DNA from: an uncultured Anaerolineae bacterium | GTDB taxonomy: Bacteria; Chloroflexota; Anaerolineae; JACIWP01 | Assembly (NCBI GenBank): GCA_938049385.1 | Contig: CALIBQ010000022.1 | Span: 1 to 64,000, forward strand | DNA: 64,000 bases | Reading direction: 5' to 3' | Part shown: in pieces, positions 1 through 10,584 of the stretch | How the letters are laid out: each line of letters starts with the position of its first letter | Position numbering within the stretch: the stretch's first letter is position 1 | Translations under genes and position numbers: made by a program | Notes under the pieces: generated by a model | Told to the model about the DNA's origin: nothing | What the model saw: the letters and a program-made list of their open reading frames with translations, nothing else | Databases searched by the model: none

Positions 1-2633
1 GTTGGCGTATACGTGGGCAGGACGAACTGCACCGCCAGCGCCGGCCGGTTCGTGATGCCGGCGCTCTCCGAGCTGGCGATGTTGTACTGCACGCCGGCCG
101 GCCCCTCACCGCGCAGGATGACGCCGAAATTGGTCTCGGGATGCGCGACCCACTGGCGCACCATATCGGTGATGTCGAACTCGTACCAGGTGCCGGCGGA
201 CTGCATGGTCTTGGCATCGTTCGGCGGGGAAATATCCTCCCCCAGTGCCCGCGCGCCGGGCTGTGCCCAAGTGCTGTCCGCCGTCGCCAGCACCCAGGTA
301 GCGGTCTTCTCGTCCCAAACGCGCACGATCATATGCGCCGAGGCCGCCATAATGTTGGGGTTGCTCTGGCTGGCGACATACACCCGCAGGGTGGCGCGCT
401 GGACCTGCGCGTCCCTTGGGATAGGACTGCAGTCGAAGCGGAAGAGGCTGGCCATCCAGTCGCCGGAGCGCACCGCCAGGGCGGAGCTGAGGCTGTAATT
501 CTGGTTGGGGGACCAGCCGCTGATGAAGGTATCCTGGGCGCCGGCATAGCCGCCTATACCCTGCCGCAGGATCAGCTCGAAGGGCACGCCCGGGGTCGGG
601 GTGGCCGGCGTTTCGGTGGGCGTGGGGGTGAAGGTGCGGGTCGGCGCCGGCGTGGGTGTGGGAGCTCCGGGGCCAGGCGTAGCCGTCGGCGCCGGCGGCT
701 GGGGTGCCGGCGTCGGGGTGCGCGTGCGAGTCGGAGTAGGCGGGAGCGGTGCTCCAGGCGTGGGGTTGACGCCGGCGCGCCATTCATGCCGCAGGAGCAC
801 CATGTGCAGGTACTCATCCGGCCCATCCTGCATGGAGTTCAGGCGGAAATCGGCGCCGTAGTCCATGTTGTTGGCGAAATAGGCATCCTCCAGGGTGAAG
901 GTGGTGCGCACCCAGCCGACCGCACCGCCGGGCTTCTGGATGATATAGGAGCGAGGCTGGCCGGCCTTGTCCCGGTACTCGAAGGCGATGGAATCACTGC
1001 CGTTGTTCAGGTACCAAAGGGTGACCACCCAGCGGCTGTCCGCCGGGTCGGCGGCAAAGTGATAGCCGTCGTCAATGTCGAAATACATCAGGTATTGGCC
1101 GCCGGCCTGATGGGTTCGCCGGGCATACTTCCCCTCGTAGAAGGGCGGGACGGCGTACACATCCTGGACAAAGACTGTGCGGGCGTTGGGGATGCGGGTG
1201 CCATCGCGGCTGTATTCCATGCGGTACAGGAAGAACTGATGGTCGCGGTGCTGGGCAGTGCAGTTGTCGGTGGGTGTGTCGAACATGACCGTCCAGACAT
1301 CGGGGGTGTTGCGGACGTCTTTGCCCAAATGGTCGAGGGCGAACTGGTTCATCCAGCGCAGTTCGGCGGCGTAAGGGATATCCGGCTCCAGGGCGTCGTA
1401 GCGCCAGACGCCGGCGGGGAACTTATAGAGCCGGCCGTTGGCCCATACCTCCCCCGGCCAGTTGGGGGGGAAGATAATGTCCGCGTGCTTGTCCAGCGCA
1501 TTCAGATAGGACCACCAGGTCTGGAAATAGTCTTTGTTAAAGAACTTGTGGAACGGGGCCAGCCAGCTCCCCCGCTCGAAGGCTACCGGTATCTTCTGCC
1601 AGTGGTCCACTATATTTTGTACCGAACCGTAGACGGTGTACGGGCCGGAGGACCCCATCACTTCACAGGTGAACCAGTTGGCATCCCACTCGTCGAGGGA
1701 ATTGTTCTGGAGGCCCACGCCGCGCTGAAGGCAGTACTGTTCGATAGTGGGCCGCTCCCACAGCTCCTCCCGGTACGGCGGGGTCGAGTACCAGAGGTCG
1801 CATTTGTAGCCGTAGCTGGGGGCTTGCATGATGACCAGCGGCGTCTGATGGAAGGCGTCGGCGTAGGCGGCCACGGTCTCGGTGACGAAGCGGATCCAGT
1901 CACAGCCGGAGAGCCGCCGGCCGTATGTCGGGTCGGTCTGATAGTACCAGTCCTTGATGTTCCCCATGGTATCGTTGCGCTCAGGGTGCATCTCCCCGTA
2001 CAACCCCAGCGCGATCTGCACCAGCACCAGATCGGGATCGCTGTCATAGCGCGCCGCCAGGTCCTTGGTGAAGCGGCGGAAGGCCTTCCAGAGCTGAGGG
2101 TCGCGATAATTGGGCACCTTGATGCCCTGGGGAAAGTTGGCGTTCTGGAAGACCCAGTACGGCGGGGTCATGCGCTTTTCCACCCAGGTCGGGATGCCGT
2201 AGGCGCCGCGGTTCTGGTACAGCAGGACCCGCAGGATCCACTTGTTGCCGTGCGCCTTCTCCTGCGCCACCCAGTTGTCTATCACCGACCAGTCGTACAC
2301 GCCCTCTCCTTGTCCGTTGACCTGGGACCAGAGGATCTCGAGCTGACTGCCAGTGAGCTGAGGGTCGGTGTAGTATCCCTTCAGGTGGTCCCAGTTCTCG
2401 AAGGCATAGAGGCCGGGGACAATTTTCTTCTTGGGGGAGACAGCCTGGGCTTCCGCCGGCGCCGGCGTAGCGCTGGGGGAGGGCGCCGGCAGTGGCGCCG
2501 TCGGCACGCCGCCCTCTTCCTGGATGATGACCCACAGCAGGAGGGCCAGGCACAGGGCCAGCACGCCGGCCACCATGAACAGACCCACCACCCGCCGGTC
2601 CAATCCCCTTCCTGCACGACCGCGTTCAGGCAT
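1..2633 (-). CDS. Secreted/anchored glycosidase-like protein with C-terminal DNRLRE-type domain (partial, 3' end off window)
   Basis: This gene is absent from the ORF track because its frame stays open to the left edge (877 codons visible). The ATG at 2633 opens with a basic stretch and one hydrophobic segment (about residues 15-35, LFMVAGVLALCLALLLW), so it is a signal anchor or uncleaved signal. A short Ala/Pro linker follows, then a TIM-barrel-like region (about 60-430, beginning PGLYAFENWDHLKGYY). It contains ALGLYGEMHPER, which resembles the acid/base Glu motif of clan GH-A/GH42-like enzymes. A beta-rich region, a Thr/Pro linker (about 640-690) and a DNRLRE-type stalk domain (QDTFISGW, FRFDCSPIPRDAQVQRATLRVYV) complete it. 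Substrate is unknown. The glycosidase reading is inferred from fold-like motifs. The Thr/Pro linker and DNRLRE tail are typical of exported Chloroflexota proteins. Confidence 0.75.
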   Translation of the reverse strand, partial: MPERGRAGRGLDRRVVGLFMVAGVLALCLALLLWVIIQEEGGVPTAPLPAPSPSATPAPAEAQAVSPKKKIVPGLYAFENWDHLKGYYTDPQLTGSQLEILWSQVNGQGEGVYDWSVIDNWVAQEKAHGNKWILRVLLYQNRGAYGIPTWVEKRMTPPYWVFQNANFPQGIKVPNYRDPQLWKAFRRFTKDLAARYDSDPDLVLVQIALGLYGEMHPERNDTMGNIKDWYYQTDPTYGRRLSGCDWIRFVTETVAAYADAFHQTPLVIMQAPSYGYKCDLWYSTPPYREELWERPTIEQYCLQRGVGLQNNSLDEWDANWFTCEVMGSSGPYTVYGSVQNIVDHWQKIPVAFERGSWLAPFHKFFNKDYFQTWWSYLNALDKHADIIFPPNWPGEVWANGRLYKFPAGVWRYDALEPDIPYAAELRWMNQFALDHLGKDVRNTPDVWTVMFDTPTDNCTAQHRDHQFFLYRMEYSRDGTRIPNARTVFVQDVYAVPPFYEGKYARRTHQAGGQYLMYFDIDDGYHFAADPADSRWVVTLWYLNNGSDSIAFEYRDKAGQPRSYIIQKPGGAVGWVRTTFTLEDAYFANNMDYGADFRLNSMQDGPDEYLHMVLLRHEWRAGVNPTPGAPLPPTPTRTRTPTPAPQPPAPTATPGPGAPTPTPAPTRTFTPTPTETPATPTPGVPFELILRQGIGGYAGAQDTFISGWSPNQNYSLSSALAVRSGDWMASLFRFDCSPIPRDAQVQRATLRVYVASQSNPNIMAASAHMIVRVWDEKTATWVLATADSTWAQPGARALGEDISPPNDAKTMQSAGTWYEFDITDMVRQWVAHPETNFGVILRGEGPAGVQYNIASSESAGITNRPALAVQFVLPTYTP

Positions 2634-3008
2634 CGCCTGTCCCCCGTGTGTGCACCTGCCGCTCACGGTGTGATTTTTGATATCTGCACCCAGTGGACAA
2701 TCTCATCGCCGTCTCCTCGTCATCTCATGGGGAGCCGGGACAGGGGCGCCGGCGGGGGCGGGAACCTAGGATAGGTAGGGGAGATCGTGACAGACTCATG
2801 CATCCTTCTCGCGCTGGGTTGGCGTGATCATGCTTTATGTCATATCCTGCGGGGATTATAGCGGAGCGCCGGCCGTTTGTCAAAGCCGGCGCAGTAGGGG
2901 CTCCGGCCCCTTCCCCGCACATAAGGAAGGGGAAGAACCAGTGGAAAAGCGGAAGCTCGCAGGGGCTTTTCGCCCGGCGCCCGGCATTTCAGTGCCGGAC
3001 GGCGCACA
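2634..3008. other. Intergenic region, 375 bp
   Basis: This stretch lies between two minus-strand genes. It holds the consensus promoter at 2855-2883 and a GC-rich segment next to the 3' end of the upstream gene. The small ORFs listed here on both strands have no family resemblance or good ribosome binding site, and I take them as chance. I saw no clear intrinsic terminator after the stop at 3009. Confidence 0.6.
2855..2883 (-). promoter_or_regulatory. Sigma-70-type promoter for the left-edge glycosidase-like gene
   Basis: Read on the minus strand, TTGACA (2883-2878) and TATAAT (2860-2855) are separated by exactly 17 bases. Both boxes match consensus. The predicted start near 2848 gives a leader of about 215 nt before the ATG at 2633. 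Confidence 0.75.
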
Positions 3009-5075
3009 TCATGGAGCGCCCCAGGGCAAGCGGAGCGGCAGTGTCAGCCGGCGCATGGCCGAGAGCGGTCGGCTGGCCTGGAAGACCACATGGTAGGAAT
3101 AATGCCCCCAGGCGTTGCCGCCGCAGGCATCAATGACCGGCGGGGTAGTGTTGCTCAGGCCCTGCACCAGGTCGCTGGAGTAGTCGCGCACGCGCGCATC
3201 GCGCGATTCGCTGGCGAACATAGGGAAGTCCAGGTAGCCGGCCGGCTTATACGGGTCCTTGCCGGTGCGCTCGTCGGTGTATGCCCCACCCGGCAGGAAC
3301 AGCCGTAGATAGATATTGTTCAGCCCACTGCCGGCATTGTCCAGCACCCAGATATACAGGTTGTGGTTCATGTGGTTTTCCTCGCAGGAGAGGAAGCGGG
3401 CCGAGGCGGCGACGAAGTCGGGCCAGCTCTGCCGCTCCCGCCAATTGATGACCAGCCGCTGGTGGCCGTTGACGCAGTCGGCTGAGGTGGGGATGCCGGC
3501 GGTTACCGCGACCGACTGCGGCACGTACATCTGGCCGGCGATGGGGGAGATGATCATGCCGGCGGCGTCCACCACCGCGGCCTGCCAGGTGGCGGCCAGC
3601 GGCGCATGGGCCACCAACACTTCCCAATGCCCACCACTGTCGGATGGCGCGGACACGGCTTCGCCCTACTGCGGTGCCCAGACCTTCACCCTCTGGCCGG
3701 CCAGGGGACTGCCGGCGGCATCGCGGATGGTGCCTTCCAGGATGGTGCGTCCGCAGTCCGGATAGCCCACGATGATGCCGTCCGCGGCGAACCGCCAGCC
3801 GGATGGGCTGGTTGGTGTGGGTGTGGGCGAGACGGCCGGCGTGGGCGTGGATGTGGGCGTTGGTCCGCCGGCGGTGGGGGTCGGTGAGGAGGTGGGGGAA
3901 GGCGTGGGGGTCGCCGTAGGGGTGGCGGTGCCGGCCTGCTCCTTCCACACACCGAAGAAAGAGTAATGATGCCGATAGGGCAAGCCGATGCCGCGCAGTT
4001 CGTTGCCATTGAGCGGCGCCCAGCGGTACGGCCCGCTTTGTCCCTGATCCGGGAAGTAGTAGGCGTAAATGGGCTTGTTGGCCCAGCCGCTGGGCTCCGG
4101 CGTCGTCATGTCATAGCCATCGGGCCAGGAGAGCACAAACCCTTTCTTGTCCAGCACGTTGCCCTGGGCGTCCAGACACAGCCCAAAGACGTGATGGTCG
4201 CCGCCGCGTTCCGGGAAGGAGGCGACATCGTACACCCGTGCCCACTCGGGCACATCGGCCCAGGAGCCGTTCACGGTGATGAAGGCGGCGATGAGCTGAT
4301 AGCGCGCCGAGGGGTTCTGCTCCACGGTAACGTTCAGCTCGTTGAGCCGCGGGTCCCAGTACGGGATGGGGCCGCCGGCCGATGGAGTCGGCGTGGCGGT
4401 CGGGGGTCGGGTAGCCGTGGCCGTCGGGGTGGGCGAGGGCGTGGGGAGCGGGTAGTTATGCACGATGAGCGGCAGGAGCGGCCGGGAGGGACGGCTCGCC
4501 GGCCGCAGGTACGCGTCGTCCAGTACGATAGCGGCGGGAGCGCCGGCGCCGCCTTGGTCAACGCGCAGGAAGACCGAGGCCGTGCTCTGAACGGCGGTGA
4601 AGGTAATGGCCACGTGCCGCCAGTCCCCCTCGCGCGTCCAGGCGTTGGACCAGGCGATGATGCCGGCGCTCGGGTCCGTGTCCCCCAGCGGACCGATGCC
4701 GATGAGCGGGGTAATGGGGGCGCCGGTATCTGGCAAAAGCACGTAAAACCCTGCCCGGTAGGTCGTGCCGGGGGTCAGGCCGGCGGCGAGCTGATAGAGG
4801 CCGGCTTGAAAAGACCCGGCGCCGGCCAGCGTCTGGCCGCGGCCGGCGCGACCGTTCCCCTGCCCGAATGTCACCGCGGAGCTTGCTGAGAGGACGAAGG
4901 GGGTCCATCCATTGGCGATGGAGCCGGCGGGATGGGATGAGAAGCCGGCCTCAAAATTGCCGTTGGTCAGCAGGTTGATCCCGCTCTGTGCGGACGCCAG
5001 GCCGCCGATCGCTGTTCCCAGCACCGCCAGCACCCCCACGACTGCCACCAGTCGGGCCCATATGGTACCCTTCAT
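3009..5075 (-). pseudogene. Secreted CBM-like/linker protein interrupted by one in-frame TAG
   Basis: The track splits this into 469 aa (3666-5075) and 215 aa (3009-3656), but both are the same frame. They are separated by TAG at 3668-3666 and then codons for G-E-A-V. Reading through gives 688 residues. The start at 5075 has GAGGAGGAAGACG before the ATG and encodes a signal peptide ending near GLASAQ. A CBM4/9-like jelly-roll follows (NLLTNGNFEAGF, about 34-200), then Thr/Pro linker, a middle domain, a second linker, and a carboxypeptidase-regulatory-like domain. That last domain starts ILEGTIRDAAGSPLAGQRVKVW and continues beyond the stop as SAPSDSGGHWEVLVAHAP. The TAG therefore cuts a single domain. 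Causes could be a nonsense mutation (TGG or CAG to TAG), an assembly or strain variant, or amber recoding. I judge recoding least likely. A truncated 469-aa product could still be secreted. Confidence 0.75.
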
Positions 5076-5171
5076 CGTCTTCCTCCTCTGCGGCCGAACG
5101 CCTAGTGTTATTATACGTGTTTCGGAGTGCGATGAGGGCCTGTATGACGGGTTGGCCGGCGGGATTAACCT

Positions 5172-5214
5172 AAAAAATAGGACGCTTCTCGAAGTATGCG
5201 GGAGAAGCGTCCTA
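5172..5214 (-). terminator. Rho-independent terminator of the gap-pgk-tpiA transcript
   Basis: On the minus strand a perfect 13-bp stem (TAGGACGCTTCTC paired with GAGAAGCGTCCTA, 11-nt loop) runs straight into TTTTTTA. It sits 35 bases past the tpiA stop. Confidence 0.9.
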
Positions 5215-5248
5215 CTCCTATAGACGTGAAATTGGCGCGTCCGATGCG

Positions 5249-6022
5249 TTAGCCGCCGAATTTCACTTTGGCGGCCAGGCGCACCATCTCGACGAATTCC
5301 TCCGCTTTCAGGCTGGCACCGCCGACCAGGGCGCCGTCAATGTCGGGATGGGCCATGAACTCGCTGATGTTTTTGGCGTTGGTGCTCCCTCCGTACTGGA
5401 TGCGGATGGCCTGGGCGGTGTCCTTATCATACACTGCGGCCAGCGTGCCGCGGATGACCTCGCCGATGACGCGGCCGGCCTGTTCGCCGCTGGCCGCCCG
5501 GCCCGTGCCGATGGCCCAGACCGGTTCATAGGCGATGACGACCTTACGGGCGGAATCGGCGCCCACGCCGGCGAAAGCCGCCCGCACCTGTCCGCTCACC
5601 ACCGCGTCGGTCTCGCCGGCCTCGTTCTGGGCCAGGTTCTCGCCGACGCAGACGATGGGCGTCAGGTCATGGGCCAGCGCCGCCTTGACCTTGCGGTTGA
5701 CGCTTTCATCCGTCTCGCCGAAGTAGGTGCGGCGCTCGGAGTGCCCGATGATAACGTACTGGCACAAGCCCTTCAGCATGAGGGGCGATATTTCCCCCGT
5801 GAAAGCCCCTTTTTCTTCCCAATGCATGTCCTGGGCGCCGAGGCCAATGCCGGTGCCCTGCAGTAGGCCGGCCACCGGGTACAGGCTGACGAAGGGTGGG
5901 CAGACGACGCTCTCCACCTGGGGCACGGCCTGCAGTCCAGGGAGCATGGCGCGCACCAGCTCCAGGGCCTCTTCCACCGTGGTGTGCATCTTCCAGTTGC
6001 CGGCGATGATGGGTTTGCGCAT
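5249..6022 (-). CDS. tpiA: Triosephosphate isomerase
   Basis: Interconverts dihydroxyacetone phosphate and glyceraldehyde-3-phosphate in cytosolic glycolysis/gluconeogenesis. The 257-aa length is normal for the family. The N-terminus RKPIIAGNWKMH carries the active-site Asn/Lys, GHSERR holds the catalytic His, AYEPVWAIGTG the catalytic Glu, and the C-terminal DGALVGGASLK is the phosphate-binding loop. It is last in the gap-pgk-tpiA row, 31 bases after pgk, and is followed by a strong terminator. No unusual residue seen. Confidence 0.98.
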   Translation of the reverse strand: MRKPIIAGNWKMHTTVEEALELVRAMLPGLQAVPQVESVVCPPFVSLYPVAGLLQGTGIGLGAQDMHWEEKGAFTGEISPLMLKGLCQYVIIGHSERRTYFGETDESVNRKVKAALAHDLTPIVCVGENLAQNEAGETDAVVSGQVRAAFAGVGADSARKVVIAYEPVWAIGTGRAASGEQAGRVIGEVIRGTLAAVYDKDTAQAIRIQYGGSTNAKNISEFMAHPDIDGALVGGASLKAEEFVEMVRLAAKVKFGG

Positions 6023-6053
6023 CGTTCCAAGCTCCTTTCGCGGGAACGGGTCG

Positions 6054-7226
6054 TCAGCGGTCCAGCAGGGCGGCCACGCCCGGCAGGGTGCGGCCTTCCA
6101 GGAATTCCAGCGAAGCGCCGCCGCCGGTGGAGATATGGGTGATCTGGTAGGCCACGCCGGCCTTCTGGACGGCCGCCACCGAATCCCCGCCGCCCACGAT
6201 GGTGGTCGCCGGCAGGGAGGCCAGCGTCTCGGCGATGGCGAAGGTGCCGGCGGCGAAGTTGGGGAATTCGAACACGCCCATGGGGCCGTTCCACACCACG
6301 GTCTTGGCGTTCGCCAGCTCGGCGCGGAAGGCTTCCACAGTTGCCGGCCCGATGTCCAGCACCCGCCAGCCGGCCGGCACGGCGTCCACCTTCACCACGC
6401 GGCGCTCGGCGTCATTATCGAAGCGGTCGGCGATGACCACATCTACCGGCAGGCGAAGCTTGCCGCCGGCGGCCTGCAGGAGCTCGCGCGCCGTGTCCAG
6501 GCTCTCTTCCTCCACCAAGGAGTCACCCATCTCATAGCCCTGGGCTTTCAGGAAGGTGTTGGCCATGCCGCCGCCGATGAGCAGGCGGTCCACCCGCGAC
6601 AGCAGGTTGCGGATGACACCGATCTTGTCCGAGATTTTCGCCCCGCCCAGGATGGTGATGAAGGGACGTTCAGGTGCCTCCAGGGCCTTGCCCAGGAAGG
6701 TCAGCTCCTTTTCCATGAGGAAGCCGGCCACAGCCGGCAGGTACTGGGCGATGCCGGCGGTGCTGGCGTGGGCGCGATGGGCCGCGCCAAAGGCGTCATT
6801 GACATAGATGTCGCCCAGTTTGGCTAATTGGGCGGCGAAGGCCGGGTCGTTCTTTTCTTCCTCGGGATGAAAGCGCAGGTTCTCCAGCAGGAGCACCTCT
6901 CCTTCCCCCAGGGCCTGCACGGCCGCCTCCACTTCGGGGCCGATGCAGTCGCGCACGTAGCGCACTTCCTTGCCCAGCAGTTCGGAGAGCCGGCGCGCCA
7001 CCGGCTCCAAGCGCAGGTCGTCAGAGGGGCCGCCCTTGGGCCGGCCGAGATGGGACATCAGGATGACGCGCGCCCGATGGTCCATCAGGTAGCGGATGGT
7101 GGGGAGAGCGGCGCGAATGCGGGTATCATCCGTGACCTGCCCCTTTTCCAGGGGCACGTTGAAGTCGACGCGCACCAGCACCCGCTTGCCGGCGACGTCA
7201 ATATCGCGCACCGTCTTTTTGTTCAT
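6054..7226 (-). CDS. pgk: Phosphoglycerate kinase
   Basis: Transfers phosphate between 1,3-bisphosphoglycerate and ADP. The ORF track begins at 7313, but the ATG at 7226 has AGGAGG six bases upstream and starts [25 protein letters not shown], the standard PGK N-terminus. This gives 390 aa, the usual length. Motifs seen are the substrate loop [18 protein letters not shown], and the C-terminal nucleotide loop [13 protein letters not shown]. It lies between gap and tpiA with short spacers, so the three are very likely cotranscribed. Confidence 0.98.
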   Translation of the reverse strand: MNKKTVRDIDVAGKRVLVRVDFNVPLEKGQVTDDTRIRAALPTIRYLMDHRARVILMSHLGRPKGGPSDDLRLEPVARRLSELLGKEVRYVRDCIGPEVEAAVQALGEGEVLLLENLRFHPEEEKNDPAFAAQLAKLGDIYVNDAFGAAHRAHASTAGIAQYLPAVAGFLMEKELTFLGKALEAPERPFITILGGAKISDKIGVIRNLLSRVDRLLIGGGMANTFLKAQGYEMGDSLVEEESLDTARELLQAAGGKLRLPVDVVIADRFDNDAERRVVKVDAVPAGWRVLDIGPATVEAFRAELANAKTVVWNGPMGVFEFPNFAAGTFAIAETLASLPATTIVGGGDSVAAVQKAGVAYQITHISTGGGASLEFLEGRTLPGVAALLDR

Positions 7227-7325
7227 CGTATACCTCCTGTGAAAAAAGCCAGATGCGACCAGAAAAAGGGGGGTGGAGGACACCCGCCGGGCCTCACACC
7301 CCCTCCCAAGCATTGGATGCTGGGC

Positions 7326-8501
<1,176 letters not shown>

Positions 8502-8511
8502 TTACATGAGC

Positions 8512-9075
8512 TTAATCGTCAAACAGGCGCTCCTGGTAGGAAAGGAGCATTTCATAGTCGCCCTTCAGCAACTGGTACAGGCGTGCGTTGTCGATCGCCA
8601 GTGCCGCGAGGTCCGCGATGAGGCTCAGAAACTCGATCTCCTCATCGCTGAACTCCCGCTGTTCCGCGGTATAAACCCGCATGACGCCGATGATCTGCCC
8701 GCGCGTGGCCAGCGGTACCACCAGCACCGAGCGAATGCCCTCCAACTTGGCCCATTCCGGGTACTGAAAGCGCTCGTCCTCGGTGGCGTCCGAGATGATG
8801 ACCGTGTTGCCGCGCAGGACCTGGCGGTCGACGCCGCTCTTGTCCACCTCGACGTCCCCTTTGCGAAGGTACTGCTCGCTGAGGCCGTAGGCGGCGCCGA
8901 AGATGAGCCGCTTGCGGTCCCGGCTCAGCAGGCGGATGGAGCAGGCCTTGGCGTGCATGTGTTCGGCGGTGATTTTCGCCACCCGCTGGAGGACCTCCGG
9001 CAGGTCCAGGCTGGAATTGATGGTGTGTGCGATGTCGTAGAGGGCGTGGTAGTAATCCTTTTCCCGATTGGACAT
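8512..9075 (-). CDS. GAF domain protein
   Basis: A single GAF domain fills most of the 187 aa: KDYYHALYDIAHTINSSLDLPEVLQRVAKITAEH at the start, then KACSIRLLSRDRKRLIFGAAYGLS and IRSVLVVPLATRGQIIGVMRVYT, ending in a helical tail. There is no kinase, cyclase or HTH output domain, so it may act as a small-ligand or redox sensing subunit for a partner. AAAGGAGA precedes the ATG. It sits 55 bases after yvcK and 172 bases before gap on the same strand, which suggests a link to central carbon control, but that is inference only. Confidence 0.85.
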   Translation of the reverse strand: MSNREKDYYHALYDIAHTINSSLDLPEVLQRVAKITAEHMHAKACSIRLLSRDRKRLIFGAAYGLSEQYLRKGDVEVDKSGVDRQVLRGNTVIISDATEDERFQYPEWAKLEGIRSVLVVPLATRGQIIGVMRVYTAEQREFSDEEIEFLSLIADLAALAIDNARLYQLLKGDYEMLLSYQERLFDD

Positions 9076-9130
9076 CTTTGTCTCCTTTCCGCAGGAACTG
9101 GGCCGGCGCGGGGAGAGCGCCGGCGGCTTG

Positions 9131-10456
9131 CTAACGCCCCTCGTTCACACCGCTGATGCCCTGCTGTCGTCGCTTGTTAAAGGCCTCGAACAGCGCTCTG
9201 GCGAGCTTCTGTGAGTCGTGCCGCCAGGGCCGTTCGGCGTCCACCAGCTCCGCACTGAGCGGGATATAGTTCGGCGGCAGTGCCTCTCGGATGGTTACCA
9301 TCTGGTAATTGGCGTCCGCCGGCGGTGTGACGGCCTGGCTGTTCACCAGCACATAATCCACCATCCCTGCTCCGACATGCTGTTCCAGCGCGCGCAGATG
9401 GTCTTCCACGGAGAAGCGGTCCGTCTCGCCAGGCTGTGTCGCCACATTGCAGACATATACCTTGAACGCCCGCGAAGCGCGGATGGCACGAGCGATGTCG
9501 GGTACAAGCAGGTTGGGCAGAATGCTGGTATACAGGCTCCCTGGTCCGATGACGATCATGTCGGCGTCCAGGATGGCGCGCACCGCACCTGGGTAGGCCG
9601 GCGGATCATCCGGCTTCAGGTACACCCGGTCAATCGGCCAGCCCTGTTCGGGGATGACCGATTCTCCTTCCACCCGCCGCACCAGCACCTGGTCATCCCG
9701 GGCCACCCGCAAGTCCGCGTACAGGGTGACGTTTTCCAGGGTGGAAGGCATGATCTGTCCCTGGATAGCCAGCACCTTGCCCGACTCGATGATGGCGCGC
9801 TCGAAGTTGCCCGTGATGCCCACCATGGCGGCGATGAACAAGTTGCCGAAGCTGTGGCCGTCCAGGCCGGCGCCGGCGGCGAAGCGGTACTGGAACAGCT
9901 TAGTGATGAGCGCCTCATCGTTGGCCAGGGCCGCCAGACAGTTGCGAAAATCCCCCGGCGGAAGCACTCCCAGCTCCCGGCGCAGGCGGCCGGAGCTTCC
10001 GCCGTCGTCAGCGACGGTAACAATGGCGGTGATGTGCGCCGTGTAGTGCTTCAACCCCCGCAGGAGGGTTGATAAGCCTGTGCCGCCGCCGATGGCCACG
10101 ACTTTGGGGCCGCGCTCCCGCTGGCGTTGGCGGTACAGGACATCCACAATGCTCTCGCCGTTGGGCAGATGAAGGGCGTTCAGCAGTGAACGGTTGAGCT
10201 GGAACACGGCGACAGCGATGGCGCTCAGGCCGGCAAGCCCAAACAAAGCCGCCCTTACCGGGCGGCTGAGAAATTGAAGCGTCAGGTAATAGGCAATCGG
10301 CGGGAAGGTCCAGGTCTGGTAAATATCCCGCAGGATATACGCCAGCCCCAGGCCAATTGCCGCCACGCCGGCCAGCAGTAACAGCAACCAGCGCTTCACG
10401 CGCATGCCAGGCAGCATCCATTTATACAGATCGCTGACCGAGCGCCCCCACCTCAT
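9131..10456 (-). CDS. yvcK: YvcK/CofD-family gluconeogenesis factor with N-terminal membrane helices
   Basis: YvcK-family proteins bind UDP-GlcNAc and are needed for growth and wall synthesis on gluconeogenic carbon sources. The motif GPKVVAIGGGTGLSTLLRGLK opens the CofD-like Rossmann domain, followed by VTVADDGGSSGRLRRE, PGDFRNCLAALA, and DMIVIGPGSLYTSILPNLLV. Two hydrophobic helices (about residues 22-45 and 65-88) precede it, which tethers the protein to the membrane. That layout is found in some lineages but not in Bacillus YvcK. The track starts at a GTG (10474). I prefer ATG 10456, with GGAGG 11 bases upstream. The promoter at 10510-10538 drives it. Confidence 0.9.
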   Translation of the reverse strand: MRWGRSVSDLYKWMLPGMRVKRWLLLLLAGVAAIGLGLAYILRDIYQTWTFPPIAYYLTLQFLSRPVRAALFGLAGLSAIAVAVFQLNRSLLNALHLPNGESIVDVLYRQRQRERGPKVVAIGGGTGLSTLLRGLKHYTAHITAIVTVADDGGSSGRLRRELGVLPPGDFRNCLAALANDEALITKLFQYRFAAGAGLDGHSFGNLFIAAMVGITGNFERAIIESGKVLAIQGQIMPSTLENVTLYADLRVARDDQVLVRRVEGESVIPEQGWPIDRVYLKPDDPPAYPGAVRAILDADMIVIGPGSLYTSILPNLLVPDIARAIRASRAFKVYVCNVATQPGETDRFSVEDHLRALEQHVGAGMVDYVLVNSQAVTPPADANYQMVTIREALPPNYIPLSAELVDAERPWRHDSQKLARALFEAFNKRRQQGISGVNEGR

Positions 10457-10509
10457 GCGGCCGCGCGCCTCCACCAGTTGCCCACTGTATTCACTTTTTC
10501 ACCAGCTAT

Positions 10510-10538
10510 ATTATAACCGATTTCTGTCATAAAGTCAA
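10510..10538 (-). promoter_or_regulatory. Sigma-70-type promoter for yvcK
   Basis: Minus-strand TTGACT (10538-10533), 17-base spacer, TATAAT (10515-10510). The predicted start near 10503 leaves a leader of about 45 nt. Confidence 0.75.
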
Positions 10539-10584
10539 AACAACCCAGGCATAGAGAAAATTATCACAAAGTTGGTGCGATCGC

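Noticed and set aside
141-2774. 877-aa plus-strand ORF
   Set aside because: It is the mirror of the real minus-strand glycosidase-like gene. The translation is Gly/Arg/Val-rich with no family features, while the minus frame shows signal anchor, barrel, linker and DNRLRE domain.
5101-5140. Promoter for the TAG-interrupted secreted gene
   Set aside because: A TATAAT is present on the minus strand at 5115-5110, but no acceptable -35 box was found at 16-18 bases.
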